Source: JANYHH01 sp965249745 (GTDB lineage Bacteria > Deinococcota > Deinococci > Deinococcales > JAAFIG01). Taken from it: 64,000 nt of DNA. Below the pieces are notes generated by a model. That model was not told the origin of the DNA and did not search any database. It saw only the letters and a list, made by a program, of their open reading frames with translations. Made by a program: the position numbers and the translations under genes. The stretch covers positions 682,001-746,000 of the forward strand of contig OZ252252.1 of NCBI GenBank assembly GCA_965249745.1. Reading direction: 5' to 3'. Numbering within the stretch: the stretch's first letter is position 1; each line of letters begins with the position of its first letter. Below are positions 16,770 through 24,262 of this stretch, one piece after another.

Positions 16770-18200
16770 TCAGAATTTGGACCAGAGAAGCTGGTTCGTG
16801 ACCTCGTGATGGAACTGAATCTCTGGAACTTTGATGATCGCGCCGAGCGCTTTGGCGCAGCGGTCGGCCTGCATCAGTTTCAGATCCACGAATTTCTGCT
16901 GGACCTCGCCGCCCAGGAAGCCGCTGATGTACTTGCTTTTCTCAAAGCTGCCGATCGCATCATAAATATTATCCGGCAAGTAACGGCTCTTGCTGGTGGC
17001 CTTGCGCTCGTCCAGCGGGCCGTTGATGCCGGTGTTAAACAGGCTGTAAAAGGTCAGGTACGGGTTGGCGTCTGGCGCGACCGAACGTACCTCTACGCGG
17101 GCAGATTTCTCGTTGCCAATCGGCACGCGCACCATGCTGCCACGATCTACAGCGGACGCTTTGATCTGGTTCGGGGCTTCAAAGTGCGGGTCCAGACGGC
17201 GGTAGGAATTCACGCTCGAATTCAGCACCAGGCACAGGTCCAGGGCGTTCGTCAGGATGCGGTTGATGAACTCCCAGCCGAAGCCCGATAGTCCCTCGCG
17301 GCCCTTGGCGTCGTACATCATGTTCTTGCCCTTTTTGGAGAGGGACATGTTGGTGTGCATACCGCTGCCGTTGACGCCGGTCACGGGTTTCGGCAGGAAG
17401 CTGGCGGTCATGTCCATCCGGGCCGCGACCTGACGGGACAGGAGTTTGTAAAGCTGGACCTGATCGGCGGCCACCAAGGCTTCGGTGTAGGAGAAGTTCA
17501 TTTCAAACTGGCTCGGCGCGACTTCGGGGTGATCCTTTTCGTTTTGGAAGCCCATTGCGCGTTGCACCTCGGCGGCCGCGTCTATGTAGAGGCGCAGCAC
17601 ATCACCGGGCAAGGAGTTGTAATAGCCGCCCTCGGAGGCGTACTCGAAGCTCGAGGTCTGATGATAGTGGCGCTCGGCGTCGCGGCCCTTGAACAGGAAG
17701 CCCTCGATCTCCGTGGCGACATTCGCTACGATGCCATCCTTCTTGTACAAGGAGGCCGTAAATTCCTTCAGCCGGGCGCGCATGTCGGCGTCGTAGGCGC
17801 TACCGTCCTTCTCGCGGACCTCAGAGAAAACCAGCACTTTGCCGGGTCCAAAAATATCGGCGGGCAACCAGTAGAAGGCGGGCCAGTCAATCGCCAGCCG
17901 CAAGTCGGATTCGGATTGCGCGGTGAAGCCACGAATGGATGAACCGTCGAAGGTCAGATTATCGGCGCTTTTCAACAAGAACTTCTTGTCGTAATCCAGC
18001 ATGTGCAGCCTGCCCTCCAAGTCGGAGAAGCAGACGGTCACGGCTTTGATGCCCTTTTCGTCGGCCAGGTACTTCATGCGTTCTTCCTGAATCTTGCCCG
18101 CGTCTTTGCGCGACAACCGATCTTCCTTGGCTTGAAGATTGAGTTCTTCCAGTTGCTCGTAGGGCATCTCGAGAAAATCGCGTAATCCGTTCAGGCTCAT
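16770..18200 (-). CDS. glnA: Glutamine synthetase
   Basis: A 476-residue type I glutamine synthetase that condenses glutamate and ammonia with ATP in the cytoplasm. Family marks in order: NLTFDGSSIRGF (beta-grasp end), ATEIEGFLF (metal ligands), PSQFEMNF, NGSGMHTNMSL (ATP site) and NSYRRL (glutamate site). The usual adenylylation segment NLYDLP is replaced by SRYLPDNIYDAI, so regulation by adenylylation is doubtful. It stands alone, with its own terminator. The start is supported by CAAGGAGCG shortly upstream of the ATG. Confidence 0.95.
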   Translation of the reverse strand: MSLNGLRDFLEMPYEQLEELNLQAKEDRLSRKDAGKIQEERMKYLADEKGIKAVTVCFSDLEGRLHMLDYDKKFLLKSADNLTFDGSSIRGFTAQSESDLRLAIDWPAFYWLPADIFGPGKVLVFSEVREKDGSAYDADMRARLKEFTASLYKKDGIVANVATEIEGFLFKGRDAERHYHQTSSFEYASEGGYYNSLPGDVLRLYIDAAAEVQRAMGFQNEKDHPEVAPSQFEMNFSYTEALVAADQVQLYKLLSRQVAARMDMTASFLPKPVTGVNGSGMHTNMSLSKKGKNMMYDAKGREGLSGFGWEFINRILTNALDLCLVLNSSVNSYRRLDPHFEAPNQIKASAVDRGSMVRVPIGNEKSARVEVRSVAPDANPYLTFYSLFNTGINGPLDERKATSKSRYLPDNIYDAIGSFEKSKYISGFLGGEVQQKFVDLKLMQADRCAKALGAIIKVPEIQFHHEVTNQLLWSKF

Positions 18201-18386
18201 GTTTTCGCTCCTTGTCGTAACTCGGTGCCAGTAAAACGCTCAGGCGACCTGAAAATAGCACGACTCGAGCCAGAATTTCAATTTTTTTGGCGATTCGCGC
18301 CACAAAATCGTGGCAAGTGTTCGTCTTTGGGTGACAGTTTGCAAATCTGATTCCAAAATCTAGCCTCGCCACACCGACACCCCGGC

Positions 18387-18422
18387 AAAAAATAAGCCTC
18401 GAGACCCGGTCTCGAGGCTTAT
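18387..18422 (-). terminator. Terminator with CTCGAG in both stem arms
   Basis: A perfect 14-base stem (ATAAGCCTCGAGAC and its complement, 3-base loop) is followed on the minus strand by a run of T (18392-18387). It lies just after the stop of the lipoprotein gene at 18435. Confidence 0.9.
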
Positions 18423-18434
18423 CGCAGGACGCTT

Positions 18435-18935
18435 TCAGTTGTGGGGTTGGCCGTGAACGGCGCTCGTCCGGCGGGCAGTGATGGTACTGGTTTGAATAGT
18501 GGCGGCATCGCCGCCTTTCAGAGCCACAGTGCAGGGCAGGTTCAAGGCGACCGGATCGTTGTACAGCTTGCCCTTGACGCCTTGCCCCTTGAGCGTCAGA
18601 CCTTGCAAACCGCTGCGTCCAATTTCGCAACCGAAGTAATCCTTCGCGCCGTCTAGCCACAGTGTTAAGTGATCGTCATCAGAGAAGTATTCGAAGTACC
18701 CGATTCGCCGTTCGTTCCCGCTGCTGTACCCGCCCAGCACTTTAGTTCCATCGTTTTGCGGACCGTCCACCTGCTGATTCAGCGTCAGCGTCCAATGTCC
18801 GGTTTTCTGAATATCAATTTCCCAGGTCTGTCCCTGCTTTCCCAAAACAGGCCACTTCAGCGAAGCGGGTGTGTTGCTGGGTGCGCAGGCGATGAACAGC
18901 AAACCGAGGCTCAATAGGAGCAGGCTGGATTTCAT
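18435..18935 (-). CDS. Small lipoprotein of unknown function
   Basis: A 166-residue protein with a lipoprotein signal (MKSSLLLLSLGLLFIAC, cysteine 17). The mature part is beta-rich with GQTWEIDIQKTGHWTLTLNQ and later GCEIGRSGLQGL. I do not recognise a family. The sequence CATACT ends 7 bases before the ATG, compatible with a near-leaderless transcript, and a strong terminator follows. It is a single-gene unit between glnA and the DOMON-like gene. Confidence 0.75.
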   Translation of the reverse strand: MKSSLLLLSLGLLFIACAPSNTPASLKWPVLGKQGQTWEIDIQKTGHWTLTLNQQVDGPQNDGTKVLGGYSSGNERRIGYFEYFSDDDHLTLWLDGAKDYFGCEIGRSGLQGLTLKGQGVKGKLYNDPVALNLPCTVALKGGDAATIQTSTITARRTSAVHGQPHN

Positions 18936-19092
18936 GACTCTCAGTATGTCAGATGAATATGAAACGGCCTCTCAGATAACAGAAGCCCCGTCTGGCTCGA
19001 GGTGGTTCAAACTGCTGCGGGCTGAGAACGGGCTGGCTTGTATGGAACGTGGCAACTGAGGTTGCGTATTCATTCACTTCACACCCCCACGG

Positions 19093-19098
19093 TATACT
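19093..19098 (+). promoter_or_regulatory. -10 box near the DOMON-like gene
   Basis: TATACT ends 8 bases before the ATG at 19107; no Shine-Dalgarno sequence intervenes. Confidence 0.55.
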
Positions 19099-19106
19099 CG
19101 CGCCCG

Positions 19107-19847
19107 ATGTTAGCGGCGGCGGCAACCATTCTGTTCAGCGTTTCCGACCCTCAGGGCGATAGCCTCGGGGATGGCGCGTATCGCTTGCCCGCCGCGCGGG
19201 CCGACGCCGCGCAGTTGGACTTACGAACTTTCACCGCGACCGACCGCGACGGCAAATTGACGCTCAGCCTGACGATGGGGCGAGTGCAAAACCCGGACAA
19301 AGCTCCGAACGGTTTTAGCGTGCCCGTCATAGATGTGTTCTTGGGAGGTGGTCGCGGCGGCATGGAGAAACTGGCTGGCACGGGTTTTCACACCTCGCCC
19401 GGCCGCGGTTGGACGTATCACCTGCGGGTCACGCCGTGGAACACGACGCTGCAAGAGAACAAGAAAACGGGTTCCGCCCCGGACTCGAGCGGCGTCAGCG
19501 TCCGCGTGCAAGGGGCGAGCATTATCATTGACACCGGCTTACCGGCCGCCGCGTACACCTACTGGGCGCTTGTCAGCCTGTACGACCCGCTCACCCCGGA
19601 CGGTCTCGCCAGACCCCAGGTGGCCGGGAACCCGTTGCGCTTGGTGAGCGCGATTCCAAACGCACCTCAGGCGCTCGAGGTGCTATCGCCGACCTCTCAG
19701 GTGGGGCTGTACAGCACGCTCGAGGTGGCACCGTTGAACGAGCAGAAATTGGAAGCTGATCCCTTACTGTATACGGGTATCGCCGGGCTGGTTTTGACGC
19801 TGGTGACGACGATATGGGGTTTCTTCGGGCGTAGTCCCCGGCGCTAG
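19107..19847 (+). CDS. Glucodextranase C-terminal (DOMON-like) domain membrane protein
   Basis: A 246-residue protein. Residues 1-~190 resemble the C-terminal DOMON-like module of glucodextranase and related surface proteins: FSVSDPQGDSLGDGAYRLP at the start, the RTFTATDRDGKLTLSLTMG strand pair, and YWALVSLYDPL. A single membrane helix (ITGLVLTLV-like region, ~222-240) precedes a short basic tail, so the domain is probably anchored with the bulk outside. There is no ordinary signal peptide; the mature-like N terminus follows the start directly, which is odd for an exported protein. Such modules bind sugars or haem-like ligands. The start at 19107 is chosen from the nearby TATACT box. Confidence 0.75.
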   Translation: MLAAAATILFSVSDPQGDSLGDGAYRLPAARADAAQLDLRTFTATDRDGKLTLSLTMGRVQNPDKAPNGFSVPVIDVFLGGGRGGMEKLAGTGFHTSPGRGWTYHLRVTPWNTTLQENKKTGSAPDSSGVSVRVQGASIIIDTGLPAAAYTYWALVSLYDPLTPDGLARPQVAGNPLRLVSAIPNAPQALEVLSPTSQVGLYSTLEVAPLNEQKLEADPLLYTGIAGLVLTLVTTIWGFFGRSPRR

Positions 19848-19939
19848 TCCATCTGTCAATTTTACGGCTTCGATTTATGGGAAGAGCAAGCATCTAGATG
19901 CTAACTAGACACTGTTTCCTATCGTGCTGAGTGAAATAA

Positions 19940-19977
19940 AAATTACTACTAATCGACAATGCGATTAGTAGTAATTT
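19940..19977. terminator. Perfect 16-bp hairpin, likely terminator
   Basis: Arms AAATTACTACTAATCG and its exact complement with a 6-base loop. T-rich sequence follows on the minus strand. It may end transcripts from both sides. Confidence 0.7.
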
Positions 19978-19980
19978 CAA

Positions 19981-20011
19981 CGATTAGAAAGAACATCGTT
20001 CTTTCTAATCG
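19981..20011 (-). terminator. Perfect 14-bp hairpin at the end of the small secreted-protein gene
   Basis: Arms CGATTAGAAAGAAC and its complement with a 3-base loop. The stop codon of the small gene (20005-20007) is inside the stem. Confidence 0.6.
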
Positions 20012-20199
20012 TCCTGAGGAAGGGTTCTGGTTAGCCCTTCTCCGAAAAGTCCAACAAGTGCTGTTGGAAAAAGAACATCAATCACTAGCCTGTCTATCGA
20101 CATGCTCGAGTGACCTTTAGATTCTGAAGCATGTACAAAGCAACAAGCTAGGCAAGTAAAGGTTACAGCTAAGGAAAAAACTCTAAAAGTGCGTCTCAT
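20005..20199 (-). CDS. Candidate small exported protein in the AT-rich island
   Basis: A 64-residue frame: MRRTFRVFSLAVTFTCLACC is a good signal sequence (basic start, hydrophobic core, possible cleavage after HAS), leaving about 35 residues that end in TRTLPQDD. Codon use is AT-rich. Two hairpins lie at its 3' end, which supports transcription as a unit. There is no clear ribosome site (TTTTCCTTATT before the ATG). I recognise no family. It could be a small envelope protein, a toxin-like peptide or a chance frame. Confidence 0.4.
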   Translation of the reverse strand: MRRTFRVFSLAVTFTCLACCFVHASESKGHSSMSIDRLVIDVLFPTALVGLFGEGLTRTLPQDD

Positions 20200-20360
20200 A
20201 ATAAGGAAAATTACTACAGGTCAACCTTACTTTGTAAAATCGTCTGTATTGGCAAAGTCACACATTAGATTATTTCTAGCGTTATCATTTTGATATTCTA
20301 TTGCAAGAATCGATTGACAGGCTTGGGTCGTACCTGACAGACAGGTTTCAAGAAAATGAA

Positions 20361-20398
20361 TAAGTACTATCAATCACATTTGTGATTGATAGTACTTA
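20361..20398. terminator. Perfect 18-bp palindromic hairpin
   Basis: Arms TAAGTACTATCAATCACA and its exact complement separated by two bases. It lies 32 bases after the end of the candidate membrane-protein gene, and T-rich sequence follows on the minus strand. Confidence 0.7.
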
Positions 20399-20429
20399 AA
20401 TAGAGACGAGAAATGAAATTTAACGTCTT

Positions 20430-20693
20430 CTATCTTGATCTCGAAGATCTGGTTGGAGAAATGGATTTAATGTAGAGAAAAGTAAAAAAAACTGTCCACA
20501 TAAACAGTATATATTTCTGCGGAAGGATTTTTATTAGTATCGGAGTTGATACTAAAATAGCAAAAATGGGAGAGAAAAGTGCAATTGAGTGTCTCGAAAA
20601 GGAGATAAGAAATGTGAATACATCCAGAAAGACTACGAAAAGAAAAAAGAAAATGACTAGGAGGCGCATAAAAGAAAATTTCAGAAACTTCAA
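20430..20693 (-). CDS. Candidate small membrane protein in the AT-rich island
   Basis: An 87-residue, very hydrophobic frame with two or three membrane segments (RLLVIFFFLFVVFLDVFTFLI, then SIALFSPIFAILVSTPILI, then ILFMWTVFFTFLYI) and a basic tail SPTRSSRSR. The start is uncertain: TTG at 20693 or ATG at 20669. An ATG at 20700 in another frame sits 5 bases after TAAGGT but gives an unconvincing peptide. AT-rich DNA favours hydrophobic chance frames, so this is only a candidate; the 18-bp hairpin just downstream supports it. Confidence 0.35.
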   Translation of the reverse strand: MKFLKFSFMRLLVIFFFLFVVFLDVFTFLISFSRHSIALFSPIFAILVSTPILIKILPQKYILFMWTVFFTFLYIKSISPTRSSRSR

Positions 20694-20760
20694 GGATCAT
20701 GATAAACCTTAAAGTTGATTAGGGTGGCAAAATCCCTCAATTCGTTGCTGATTGACTCTT

Positions 20761-21086
20761 CACCCGCTCTCGCTCGAGACTGTAATTAGCGACAAGTGTT
20801 TTAGTTTGCTTCGCTCTATTATCTCTAGCCATCCGATGTGACAGACGGTTTCAACCGTCTCGAGTACACTGATTTTGACGTGCTCAGCGCAGTCATGCGA
20901 CAGCTCTCCTGAACTTGACCTGCTCAGGTGACCACGGGTACCGAATCGTGGTTGGGTAACTGGAGCGCCATAGCTCACCCCACGAGTCGGTCGCGTCGCG
21001 CTTTTGTTATAGCCGCATTCTTCTGTTCTGAAACATGAATCGGACACGCCGAGCTCAGTCATTCTAGGCGGTTCACAAAACACGAA
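20761..21086. other. Intergenic region with dispersed repeat copy C
   Basis: No gene is seen. The segment near 21018-21060 resembles the repeat copies at 1140-1220 and 61793-61875. Confidence 0.4.
21018..21060 (+). repeat. Dispersed repeat, copy C (short, diverged)
   Basis: Shares the pattern AAAC.TGAA, GAC.A.GCCGA.CTCAGT with the copy at 1178-1214. It lacks the CGTCACAGACAC block of the other two copies. Confidence 0.35.
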
Positions 21087-21123
21087 GAAGCTCGAGGGGT
21101 GAACGATCACCACCTCGAGCTTC
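21087..21123 (-). terminator. Terminator of the manganese catalase gene, CTCGAG in both arms
   Basis: GAAGCTCGAGG and its complement form the base of a stem 11 bases after the stop codon; the upper stem (GGTGA/TCACC) has small mismatches. On the minus strand CTTCTTCGTGTTTT follows. Confidence 0.75.
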
Positions 21124-21133
21124 AGCGATCCAA

Positions 21134-22069
21134 TTATTTGTTGCCAGATTTACGATGCATTTTCTTGGCGACCTCAGCCACTTCTTCCGCGTAAATGCGT
21201 TCGTTGCCCATGTCGTAGAACGGCGCGAAGGTTGCAGAGTTATGACCGCCGTCCGGGGCGGGAGCACCGACTGGGAGATCGTCGGTCACGAACACCTCTG
21301 AGCCGTCATCCGGGTGTGTGCCGTTCCAGATTTCGCCCATGCTAGTGTAATCGTCTGGGCTGAAACGGTACAGCGCACGGTGAATACCCTGATCCATCAG
21401 CACTTTGCATTCCGGGATGAGCTGCGTGGGAATGTTCGGGATCGGCAGCATCTTTTCCACGGCGACGCCGGTCAGTTTTTCCAAGGCTTTGGCGTACGTA
21501 ATCTGATGGACACCACCTCGAATTAGCAGGTAGCCGCAGAGCGCCTTTGCCACCGGATCGGTGTTCATTTCGTAAACGCGCAATTTGTGTTGCCGCGCAC
21601 CACTTTCTAAGAAGAAGTTATGTAACAGGTCCAACGTCAAGTTGCCGCTCGAGAACACGTTGTCACCTGTCCACGGGATGCCGCGCGTGTCTTGGGGCAT
21701 GGAACCTGGGCCGCCCGCGATGAACTGCTGCACGTGACGCACGTCTTGATATCCGAAGAGCGGACTGCTGGCGGGGTCAACGGGGTCTTCCCGTTCCACG
21801 GTATCCGGCCCAGACAGCAAGGCGTTGATTGTAGCTGACACCAATTCTACATGCCCGAGTTCTTCGGCCGTGATGTTGGCAATCACGTCGTAATACGGTT
21901 TCAGCGCTTTACGATCCCGGAAGTTGAAGCTTTGATACATGTAATTCATCAGAGTGGACATCTCGCCGAATTTGCCGCCGAGCAATTCTTGTACGGCTGC
22001 CGCCGCGTTCGGGTTGGCGGCTTCCGGCATCGGTAACTCGAATTGGAGCTTGTCAACTCTCAAAAACAT
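21134..22069 (-). CDS. Manganese catalase
   Basis: A 311-residue non-haem catalase that dismutates hydrogen peroxide at a di-manganese site inside a four-helix bundle. The N terminus MFLRVDKLQFELPMP and the block GGKFGEMSTLMNYMYQSFNFR match Thermus-type enzymes closely. Expected ligands are visible: Glu36, Glu70 and His73 in the first helix pair (EELGHVEL), a later Glu in NFFLESGARQHKL and a His in RGGVHQITYAKALE. The C-terminal tail ends KKMHRKSGNK. AGGGAG precedes the ATG. The gene is divergent from an AraC-type regulator, which may control it. It contributes to oxidative-stress resistance. Confidence 0.95.
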   Translation of the reverse strand: MFLRVDKLQFELPMPEAANPNAAAAVQELLGGKFGEMSTLMNYMYQSFNFRDRKALKPYYDVIANITAEELGHVELVSATINALLSGPDTVEREDPVDPASSPLFGYQDVRHVQQFIAGGPGSMPQDTRGIPWTGDNVFSSGNLTLDLLHNFFLESGARQHKLRVYEMNTDPVAKALCGYLLIRGGVHQITYAKALEKLTGVAVEKMLPIPNIPTQLIPECKVLMDQGIHRALYRFSPDDYTSMGEIWNGTHPDDGSEVFVTDDLPVGAPAPDGGHNSATFAPFYDMGNERIYAEEVAEVAKKMHRKSGNK

Positions 22070-22400
22070 GAGACTCCCTGTGATCCCGGCGCGTGACGGG
22101 ACTCGAGCGGTATTGGTAGGTAAAAGGAACGAACGACGGGCGAACCTCTCAGACGATGTTCTCCTCGAGCTTTGTGACGTTGCTGCGAAGTATCGAGCAC
22201 TTAGCTGTGCCGAAAACCTCGGCTTCCTGGCGCGAAGCTGAGATTTCTTGAAGTGAGTACGAACTCACGGTTAGGTCTTAGATCGCCACTCGGTTCTACC
22301 TGAAGACTGACCCGCCCGCACGTGTCGCGTTTCTTCAAAACATTCGTGGTCAAAGTCGCTACACTGGTGAGACGCCGCGTTGTCCGCGCGGTTCTCCACC
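22070..22400. promoter_or_regulatory. Divergent promoter region, Mn catalase / AraC regulator
   Basis: About 330 bases between the two divergent genes, without a visible gene. TACACT at 22360-22365 may be the -10 of the AraC gene, leaving ~28 bases of leader. I could not define an operator. Confidence 0.45.
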
Positions 22401-23213
22401 ATGAATTACCTCGAGTATCCACCACATGCGGCGTTGCGCGACAGCGTGCGTTGCCTATGGTCGCTGACAGAGTTGCACACGCCGCAGACTGAGGTCCATA
22501 GAATATTCCCGGAGCGCTTGGTGCGGCTGGTGTTTTACAGCGGCGAGGCGTACATGAGTGACACTGACGGGCAATTCACGGAACTCGAGCCTGTCTATCT
22601 GATGGGCTTTCAGAATCAGGCGCGCAGCATGATCTCCAGGGGCATGACCCAGGCGCTCGGCGTGGAACTCTACCCGTGGGGGGCCCTGCGGCTCTTAGGG
22701 TTGCAGTCTGGCGTGCGGAACCTGTTTGGGCGTAACGTCGAGGAAAGCTGTCGTGGGTTGGCGCGCCAGCTTGAGCCGCTGCTGGAGCGAGGCGATTTGA
22801 GCGAAGCGACGGGCTTGCTCGAGACGTGGTTGCTGGGGCGTGCCAACCTGCTCTCTCAGGAGCCGACGCCCGCGATTCGAGCGGCGACCCTCTTGTACCA
22901 GTCGGGCGGCCAGGGCAGGATCGCGGATATCGCTGAACGGCTCGGGCTGAGTTTGCGCCAGTTGGAGCGAGGCTTCGTTCAGGACGTGGGCATCACCCCG
23001 AAAGCCCTGGCCCGAGTGATTCGCTTCGAGGAGGTTCACAACCACATCTGGCGGGAACCGAAGCCCAACCTCTCGCAACTGGCTTTTGATCTGGGTTACG
23101 CGGATCAGGCGCACCTGACGAGGGAGTTTCAGTCCTTCGCCCAGATCACGCCCGCCGTGTTCTCGAAAGTGGTGCAGACGCAACTGAAGCACCATATGAG
23201 CCAGGTGGCTTGA
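22401..23213 (+). CDS. AraC-type regulator with DUF6597-like N-terminal domain
   Basis: A 270-residue transcription factor. The N-terminal half (YPPHAALRDSVRCLWSL, RIFPERLVRLVFYSG, LMGFQNQAR) is typical of AraC proteins with a DUF6597 sensory domain. The C-terminal AraC DNA-binding domain shows IADIAERLGLSLRQLERGFVQDVGITPKALARVIRFE and SQLAFDLGYADQAHLTREFQSFAQITPAVF, both helix-turn-helix units. The ATG at 22401 is preferred because it opens the conserved domain; an earlier in-frame start adds seven unlikely residues. Probable target is its own promoter region and perhaps the divergent catalase gene. Confidence 0.88.
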   Translation: MNYLEYPPHAALRDSVRCLWSLTELHTPQTEVHRIFPERLVRLVFYSGEAYMSDTDGQFTELEPVYLMGFQNQARSMISRGMTQALGVELYPWGALRLLGLQSGVRNLFGRNVEESCRGLARQLEPLLERGDLSEATGLLETWLLGRANLLSQEPTPAIRAATLLYQSGGQGRIADIAERLGLSLRQLERGFVQDVGITPKALARVIRFEEVHNHIWREPKPNLSQLAFDLGYADQAHLTREFQSFAQITPAVFSKVVQTQLKHHMSQVA

Positions 23214-23291
23214 CAACCCTTTAATTCTGGGACGCTAAATCTTGAGCGCTTCGACGGCCAAGTGTATCGTCACTGACCTGCCCTGGCCTGA

Positions 23292-23408
23292 CTCAAGTTA
23301 CGCAGTAGCGAGGAACTCGAGCACATCGGCTTTTGAGACTGGCACACGCCCTCCTGTGACCGCAGGAGGCTCTACCGTACACGTTTATTCATCACTGCGT
23401 AACTTGAG
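23292..23408. repeat. 117-bp segment with perfect 15-bp terminal inverted repeats
   Basis: CTCAAGTTACGCAGT at 23292-23306 is the exact reverse complement of 23394-23408. The 87 bases between include a small hairpin (CCTCCTG/CAGGAGG). The right repeat meets the broken 5' edge of the DUF6624 remnant. It looks like a miniature inverted-repeat element, though it encodes nothing. Confidence 0.6.
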
Positions 23409-23591
23409 AACTCCAGAAAAGCACAGAAGTTTGGAACCCAATACTCGAGTTGGAAAAACGATTGCACCCGATTGTACGTGGTTGATCCGCGCACCACCGA
23501 CGCGGAACGCGCCGAGTACAACGTGCCGCCGCTCAAGCAGGCAATTGCCGACGCGAAAAAATACGCCGTGCCAGGATGCAAGACTCCCTAA
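23403..23591 (+). pseudogene. 3' remnant of a DUF6624-like gene
   Basis: From just after an in-frame TAA (23400-23402) a frame of 62 residues runs to TAA at 23589-23591. It contains QKFGTQYSSWKN, LYVVDPRTTDAERAEYNVPPL and ends AVPGCKTP. The pattern GTQ...DP...D..RA...PPL is typical of the C-terminal part of DUF6624 proteins. The 5' part is absent and the break coincides with the right arm of an inverted repeat. It overlaps the end of the HAD gene on the other strand by 4 bases. Confidence 0.55.
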
Positions 23592-24262
23592 TTGCCCAGC
23601 AATTCGAGCAAGCCCGGCAACGCGTCAATCTCGAGGCCTCTGGGTTCGTCACCCGGCCAGGCGTGATAGCCCTGTTTGAACCACACGCCCGTCAGCCCAG
23701 CCGCTCGAGCGCCCAGGGTGTCGTTCACGGGGTGATCGCCGACCATCCAGACTTCGTGCGGGGAAAGTCGCAACTGCTCCAGAGCCAGTTCAAAAATTCG
23801 TCTATCCGGTTTTTTCACCCCCATATCTTCGGAAACCAGAATCACCTCCAAGAAACTGCGAATCCCCAGCACGTCCAATTTCGGGTGTTGCGCTCTGCCA
23901 CGCCCGTTGGTGACGACACCTAGCCGCACACCTCTGGCTCGCAGGGTCTCGAGCAGCACGTTTAATCCTGGCATCGGCGCGGCGAGACGCGGGAACGTGC
24001 TGAGCCAGAACGCCTCGAGTTCCACCGCTGTCGGCGGGTTCAGCCACGGCAAGGACATTAACAACTCCGCCGCCACCTCGAGCTTCGGATGGTAACCGCC
24101 CGCATCTGCCCGCCGAATCTCGAGGGTGAGTGCGGGCAGAGAGATATTCCCGAGCGCTGGTTTGAACGCTTCCAAGAACCGCGAGGCGTACAGGTGTAGG
24201 GTCGCCTCGCGGTCGGTCAACGTGTCGTCTAGGTCAAACAGAATCGCCTTCGGGGTCTTCAC
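23588..24262 (-). CDS. HAD-family phosphatase
   Basis: A 224-residue haloacid-dehalogenase-type hydrolase. The nucleophile motif FDLDDTLTD is at residues 9-17, motif II in GVVTNG, the lysine in KKPD and the metal-binding motif in VWMVGDHPVNDTLGA. Such enzymes remove phosphate from small metabolites in the cytoplasm; the substrate is not evident. Its ATG overlaps the stop of pheT (ATGA, 24259-24262), so it is translated from the pheT transcript. Confidence 0.92.
   Translation of the reverse strand: MKTPKAILFDLDDTLTDREATLHLYASRFLEAFKPALGNISLPALTLEIRRADAGGYHPKLEVAAELLMSLPWLNPPTAVELEAFWLSTFPRLAAPMPGLNVLLETLRARGVRLGVVTNGRGRAQHPKLDVLGIRSFLEVILVSEDMGVKKPDRRIFELALEQLRLSPHEVWMVGDHPVNDTLGARAAGLTGVWFKQGYHAWPGDEPRGLEIDALPGLLELLGN

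Larger units (their letters stand above)
19850..20760. other. AT-rich island
   Basis: About 900 bases that are clearly AT-rich against the surrounding G+C-rich DNA, with only one CTCGAG (near 20104). It contains three perfect long hairpins and two minus-strand candidate genes (20005-20199, 20430-20693), each ending near a hairpin. Confidence 0.85.

Noticed and set aside
17959..18660. Long minus-strand frame overlapping glnA and the following lipoprotein
   Set aside because: It runs through the terminator at 18387-18422 and lies out of frame with two better supported genes.
23292..23408. CRISPR-like repeat
   Set aside because: Only two copies in inverted orientation; no regularly spaced direct repeats exist anywhere in the window.
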